Origin: Candidatus Sericytochromatia bacterium
GTDB lineage: Bacteria; Cyanobacteriota; Sericytochromatia; JACMPN01
Direction of reading: 5' to 3'
Assembly: GCA_014377495.1 (NCBI GenBank)
Contig: JACMPN010000422.1
Span: 1-15,365, forward strand
Length of the DNA stretch: 15,365 nt
Positions within the stretch are counted from its first letter, which is position 1. The number at the start of each line of letters is the position of its first letter. This document shows positions 13,001 to 15,365 of this stretch, in pieces. The notes beneath the pieces are model-generated. The model was given only the letters and a program-made list of their open reading frames with translations. It ran no database searches and was not told the DNA's origin. The position numbers and the translations under genes were made by a program.

Positions 13001-15365
13001 TTGGTGGCGGTTCAACCGCTGCGATCGGCGCAGGGTCAACGACGGACGAAACGACCGGATTGATGACAGCAGCCGGGCGTGTCGCCGCCGTGCCATCAGT
13101 CGGCAGCGTTGGTGTGGGATCGTCACCGACTTCGTCGTCGAGCGGCATGATCGTGCCGCTGTGACCGTCCAGGAGGACCCATTGGCCGTCCCGCAGGACA
13201 CCGGTTACGCCTGGAACCGCCAGGACGGCCGGGATGCCGTATTCACGGGCGATGACAGCGGCATGGGAGAGGATGCCGCCCGCCTCGGTGATCACGCCGG
13301 CGATCGAGTTGAAGAGCGGTGTCCAGCCGGGATCGGTGAACTGGGTGACGAGGATCTCGCCGGCCCGCAGCCGATCGCCGTCCTGGATGGTCGGGATCAG
13401 GCGGACACGGGCTTTGACGAGACCCGGGCTGCACGGTGTGCCGACGAGGGCCCCTTCAGTCGTGACCGTGGGGCCCATGGAACGGCCCACAGCAAAGCGG
13501 CGGCCCAATTCATTCGGATTGGTGAAATGGCGATAACCGTCACCGTCCTCACGACGGCTGGTGACCATGGCCTGGGCCCCTGCCCCGCTCAAGGCGCCAT
13601 CCATCACGGCGATGATGTCCCGCCAGGTGAGGTACCAGATGTCCTCGGGCTGCTGCAGGAGTTCGGCTTGGACGAACAGGGTGGCCACGGCCCGGGTGTC
13701 GCGACGGATCATGGCGTACATGCGGCTGGAGCGGTCCCGCAGTTCTTCCCGCCACCAGGAATAGGTGCGGAGGAGTTCCAGTTTGCCAAAGAAGCCCTTG
13801 GCCGCCGGGATTCCCCAAATACCCCTCTGGGAGAAATAGACCTCGGCCCGCCGATACTCGGCCTGGTAGACGTCGTGCTGCCGCTGGCTCATCACGACCG
13901 GATCCCGATCCGGATCATAGCTGGTGACGTAGGCCTTCAATGTCTGCATGACGAAGGTCACGTCTTCGTTCCAGCGAGGTTGGGTGATGTCGAGTTCGGC
14001 GACGCTGTGGTGGCTGTATTTGTCCAGGAAGGCGAGCATGTCGGACCAAAACTCGGCATGCTCCGTGGCAAGCGCATCAGCCAGGGCATCGGCGTGAGTC
14101 CTGTCGACGGTGGCCCGCAGTGCCACATCGGCACGCACGGTGTTGGCAATCACCCATAGGTCCCGCATTGGATCGAGGTGGCGCATGTTCTGCAGGCCCG
14201 AGAGCAGTTTCAGATAAGACAGGGGCTCGTCGATCTGCTTGTTGGCCTTGTCCAACTCGACTTTGAAGTCCAGTTTGGCGTTGGAGGTGTTGTAGATCGT
14301 GTAAAAATAAGTCGATTCCGTCCGAAAGTAATCCGTCTCCACCAAACGCTTGTAACGTGCGTACAGACCGCCTTTGTCCAGTGTCGCCGGATCGGACTCG
14401 TAATGTCGGGCGAGCGTGTCAAACTCGGCCAAAAAGGCCTGATTGGTCTTGATCCGCCGCTTGTAGTCCCCGGTCAGGGCGATGAGGACGGGGATCGCCT
14501 TGGCGATGGTCAGGGCATTGACGGGGATGACTGTGCCGTCGCCTTCGTAGATCCCCTCGATGCCAAGATCCCGGTCGAAGTTACGCTCGTTGAAGCCCGG
14601 CACCCTGTGCAGGCAGCGTTTCACCTCACCAAGGTTCCAGTAGGGCCGACCATAAAAGACCCGTCCCCAGCGGATGGGTTCATGGTGGCGCAATAGCTTG
14701 ATGTCCCGGAAGTAACCGGGCATGGATTGCTGCCAGATATAGTCGTACAGCGACCACATATACGGCGAGCAGACCCGGGCGGATACGCCGCCGTCCTTGA
14801 AATCGGCCGTCGTCCATTCGCCTGCGATCCCGTTGTACGCGATCGTCGTGATCGGCCGGGACTGGACCAGGGCAATCGTGCCGGCTGCCAGGACCCATTC
14901 GATATCCTGGGGACAGCCGTAATACGCCTGTACCTGCCGGCCGATGCGGGCGAGTTCTGACAGGTGGTCATCGGAAAGCGTTGGCTTACTGCCTTCCGCC
15001 TCGGACAGGGCCGTTTCAGCCACGCCGCCATCCACCAGGCGCACCATGCGGATTTCTTTGTTAGCGATGACCGTTTCGAGGGATTTGCCGGTCTGCCGGT
15101 GGATCAGGAAGCGATCGGGCGTGACTCTGCCGGAGACGAGCGCTTCCCCCAGGCCGAAACAGGCTTCCGCTCGCAGATGCTCTTCGATGCCGGTGGTGGG
15201 ATCGACCGTAAACAGGACGCCCGAGACCTCTGCATCCACCAGCCGCTGGACGACAACGCCCATGCCGAGGTGCTCGTGGCCGATCCCTTTGCGGGCCAGA
15301 TAGACGGCCACCCGGTCCGACCACATCGACGACCAGCAGTGACGGACGGCGCGCAGCAGGGCGGC
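10056..15365 (-). CDS. Giant fusion: RPH/PigC-like ATP/phosphohistidine module, class III aminotransferase, acyl-ACP reductase (5' end outside window)
   Basis: The open frame continues to the window edge, past the Met at 15326 (numbering used here), so the N-terminus is missing. Residues 1-165: end of a PEP-synthase ATP-grasp domain (SGVLFTVDPTTG, FGLGEALVSGRVTPD, QSRPITT). 166-620: helical middle domain. 625-727: phosphohistidine domain with His688 in GGILSHAAVIAREYGIPAV. No PEP-binding barrel follows, so the layout matches rifampin phosphotransferase or PigC, not PEP synthase. 728-806: Pro/Ala-rich linker. 810-1330: class III aminotransferase (NSGAEA, Asp1121 in IIDEIQSG, PLP Lys1150 in LAKSLGGG), with about 70 extra residues between NSGAEA and AFHGKT. 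1359-1756: long-chain acyl-ACP reductase-like (LGGYASIV, TTGNSLTVG, nucleotide fold GATGNIG at 1520-1526, Cys1707 in FACMAETLLL, matching the acylated Cys of cyanobacterial AAR). Likely acyl-ACP to aldehyde to amine, then ATP-dependent transfer or condensation; that order is inferred. Confidence 0.88.
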   Translation of the reverse strand, partial: AALLRAVRHCWSSMWSDRVAVYLARKGIGHEHLGMGVVVQRLVDAEVSGVLFTVDPTTGIEEHLRAEACFGLGEALVSGRVTPDRFLIHRQTGKSLETVIANKEIRMVRLVDGGVAETALSEAEGSKPTLSDDHLSELARIGRQVQAYYGCPQDIEWVLAAGTIALVQSRPITTIAYNGIAGEWTTADFKDGGVSARVCSPYMWSLYDYIWQQSMPGYFRDIKLLRHHEPIRWGRVFYGRPYWNLGEVKRCLHRVPGFNERNFDRDLGIEGIYEGDGTVIPVNALTIAKAIPVLIALTGDYKRRIKTNQAFLAEFDTLARHYESDPATLDKGGLYARYKRLVETDYFRTESTYFYTIYNTSNAKLDFKVELDKANKQIDEPLSYLKLLSGLQNMRHLDPMRDLWVIANTVRADVALRATVDRTHADALADALATEHAEFWSDMLAFLDKYSHHSVAELDITQPRWNEDVTFVMQTLKAYVTSYDPDRDPVVMSQRQHDVYQAEYRRAEVYFSQRGIWGIPAAKGFFGKLELLRTYSWWREELRDRSSRMYAMIRRDTRAVATLFVQAELLQQPEDIWYLTWRDIIAVMDGALSGAGAQAMVTSRREDGDGYRHFTNPNELGRRFAVGRSMGPTVTTEGALVGTPCSPGLVKARVRLIPTIQDGDRLRAGEILVTQFTDPGWTPLFNSIAGVITEAGGILSHAAVIAREYGIPAVLAVPGVTGVLRDGQWVLLDGHSGTIMPLDDEVGDDPTPTLPTDGTAATRPAAVINPVVSSVVDPAPIAAVEPPPTDAVTPPAIEGVAPSVAPFPPIEPLTPAPDPAGQPRPGAYHDFARPELGRVMKALGLDITYLWAKGDAMAHEVDGKRHQVIDLLGGYGASLFGHHHPDLVAVARSVFDERLPIQAQASTRAWAGELAQQLSERVGAVTGRSYVVTLTNSGAEAIEAAMKHAELERFEAASELTRRWRRRSRVLIGDAVHEQTGFLREVSRELDLPTGMTLAEACEAIGIANERARWTRPVFLALERAFHGKTSGASQVTYNPDYREPFSRIGVHCEFLPPNDPHAWDRAIVRATVRTWDVRSDQGRLVLIEKPWVNVSAILIEPIQGEGGIHPLEPADATRIRTLADTHSIPVIIDEIQSGMGRTGAFLASTACGIRGDYYTLAKSLGGGIAKIGAVMIDQARYRPSFGLKQTSTFAEDDLSCRIAIAALALHDRENVPARCQRLGDHLIGRLQALVARFPGILHDVRGRGLMIGLEFCPQDHNPSNVIRMLSDQGFLGYAIAGYMVHEEGFRVAPTLSAATTIRLEPSAFIDPAHLDRFCDAMARLCTILERGNAYRFTRYIVGLAHPGDTADVADFRERARKTRREEPRCEKRVAFVSHLISAKDAVHWDPSLAQLAKGAVEHYQLAAHRILGPSVYDQVHVTSTLGETVHLSVYGLNLTSKSIVAAMRARDTDWIVKLIEEAVSRARDNGCQVVGLGGYASIVTDNGKRLSERGLSITTGNSLTVGMGLESLRRAAKERGIALETATLGVVGATGNIGSVYARMMAADVHGLVLVGRGVSARLEQVAWQIYEDALTQIEAGGFVRGVAAAIVGTSAVQTALAQGPDGRGDQAGEALGRALMAEMGEAVPIRISEEADALRTCQLIVAATSSPTPVIYPSHLGDHPTIICDISVPEDVAPEMATERPDVCVIKGGLVAMPHDPEFRIGGVPLPDGLAFACMAETLLLGLMGVRDNFSYGPVEPDKVRQVMAWAAINGFNLGDDKTQASY

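Noticed and set aside
12714..14159. Plus-strand open frame of 481 codons opposite the giant gene
   Set aside because: It is the antisense shadow of the aminotransferase, linker and phosphohistidine region; no motif or ribosome site supports it.
10056..15365. Calling the giant gene PEP synthase (ppsA) or pyruvate phosphate dikinase
   Set aside because: The ATP-grasp and phosphohistidine parts are there, but the C-terminal PEP/pyruvate-binding barrel is replaced by an aminotransferase and a reductase.
3070..15365. A true prodiginine or tambjamine cluster
   Set aside because: No proline-activating ligase with its carrier, no prolyl dehydrogenase and no bipyrrole-pathway genes are visible in this window; only the general logic of the amine branch is shared.
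1..15365. tRNA, rRNA, CRISPR array or full insertion sequence
   Set aside because: Reading both strands by eye I found no tRNA-like cloverleaf, no regularly spaced repeats and no transposase gene; a dedicated scan could still find a small RNA.

Overview
The window is GC-rich bacterial DNA with dense, mostly minus-strand gene blocks. Codons favour G/C at the third position, Shine-Dalgarno-like sites are visible, and the housekeeping genes (an rsmD-type rRNA methyltransferase and a TerC-family membrane protein) are ordinary for Gram-negative-type bacteria. I cannot name the genus from sequence alone.

Layout. At the left edge (1-533) lies the 3' part of an unrecognised gene. It is interrupted by a 157-bp MITE-like element flanked by TTA direct repeats. 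A TerC-family gene (592-1392, plus) follows. It converges on a minus-strand block that reads, in transcription order, fatty acyl-AMP ligase 1 (FAAL1), acyl carrier protein 1 (ACP1), ferritin-like diiron protein, HAD hydrolase (5167 down to 1426). FAAL1 and ACP1 overlap by 8 bases, and the diiron and HAD genes are 3 bases apart. Divergent from FAAL1, across a roughly 200-bp intergenic region, is an alpha-oxoamine synthase of the serine palmitoyltransferase/KAPA synthase fold (5370-6659, plus). A short possible ORF with a perfect hairpin and the rsmD-like gene (minus) follow. A second, inverted copy of the MITE (7785-7942) sits exactly in the stop codon of a second ACP gene. A second minus-strand block contains a giant multidomain gene that runs off the right edge (15365 down to 10056), then FAAL2 (10034-8298), then ACP2 (8194-7943).

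The most notable content is enzymatic. The giant protein carries, in order, the end of a PEP-synthase-type ATP-grasp domain, a middle domain, a swivelling phosphohistidine domain (the layout of rifampin phosphotransferase and the prodiginine condensing enzyme PigC), a Pro/Ala-rich linker, a class III PLP aminotransferase, and a C-terminal domain resembling cyanobacterial long-chain acyl-ACP reductase (AAR), including the conserved acyl-accepting cysteine. Together with two FAAL/ACP loading pairs, an oxoamine synthase and a diiron protein, the locus looks like a lipid-amine pathway. FAAL would load a fatty acid on ACP, the AAR domain would reduce the acyl-ACP to an aldehyde, the aminotransferase domain would convert it to an amine, and the ATP/phosphohistidine module could join that amine to a partner. 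The logic resembles tambjamine/prodiginine side-chain assembly (TamT, TamH, TamQ; PigE, PigC), but the gene content differs and the product is unknown. The functional chain is inference; the domain identities are read from motifs.
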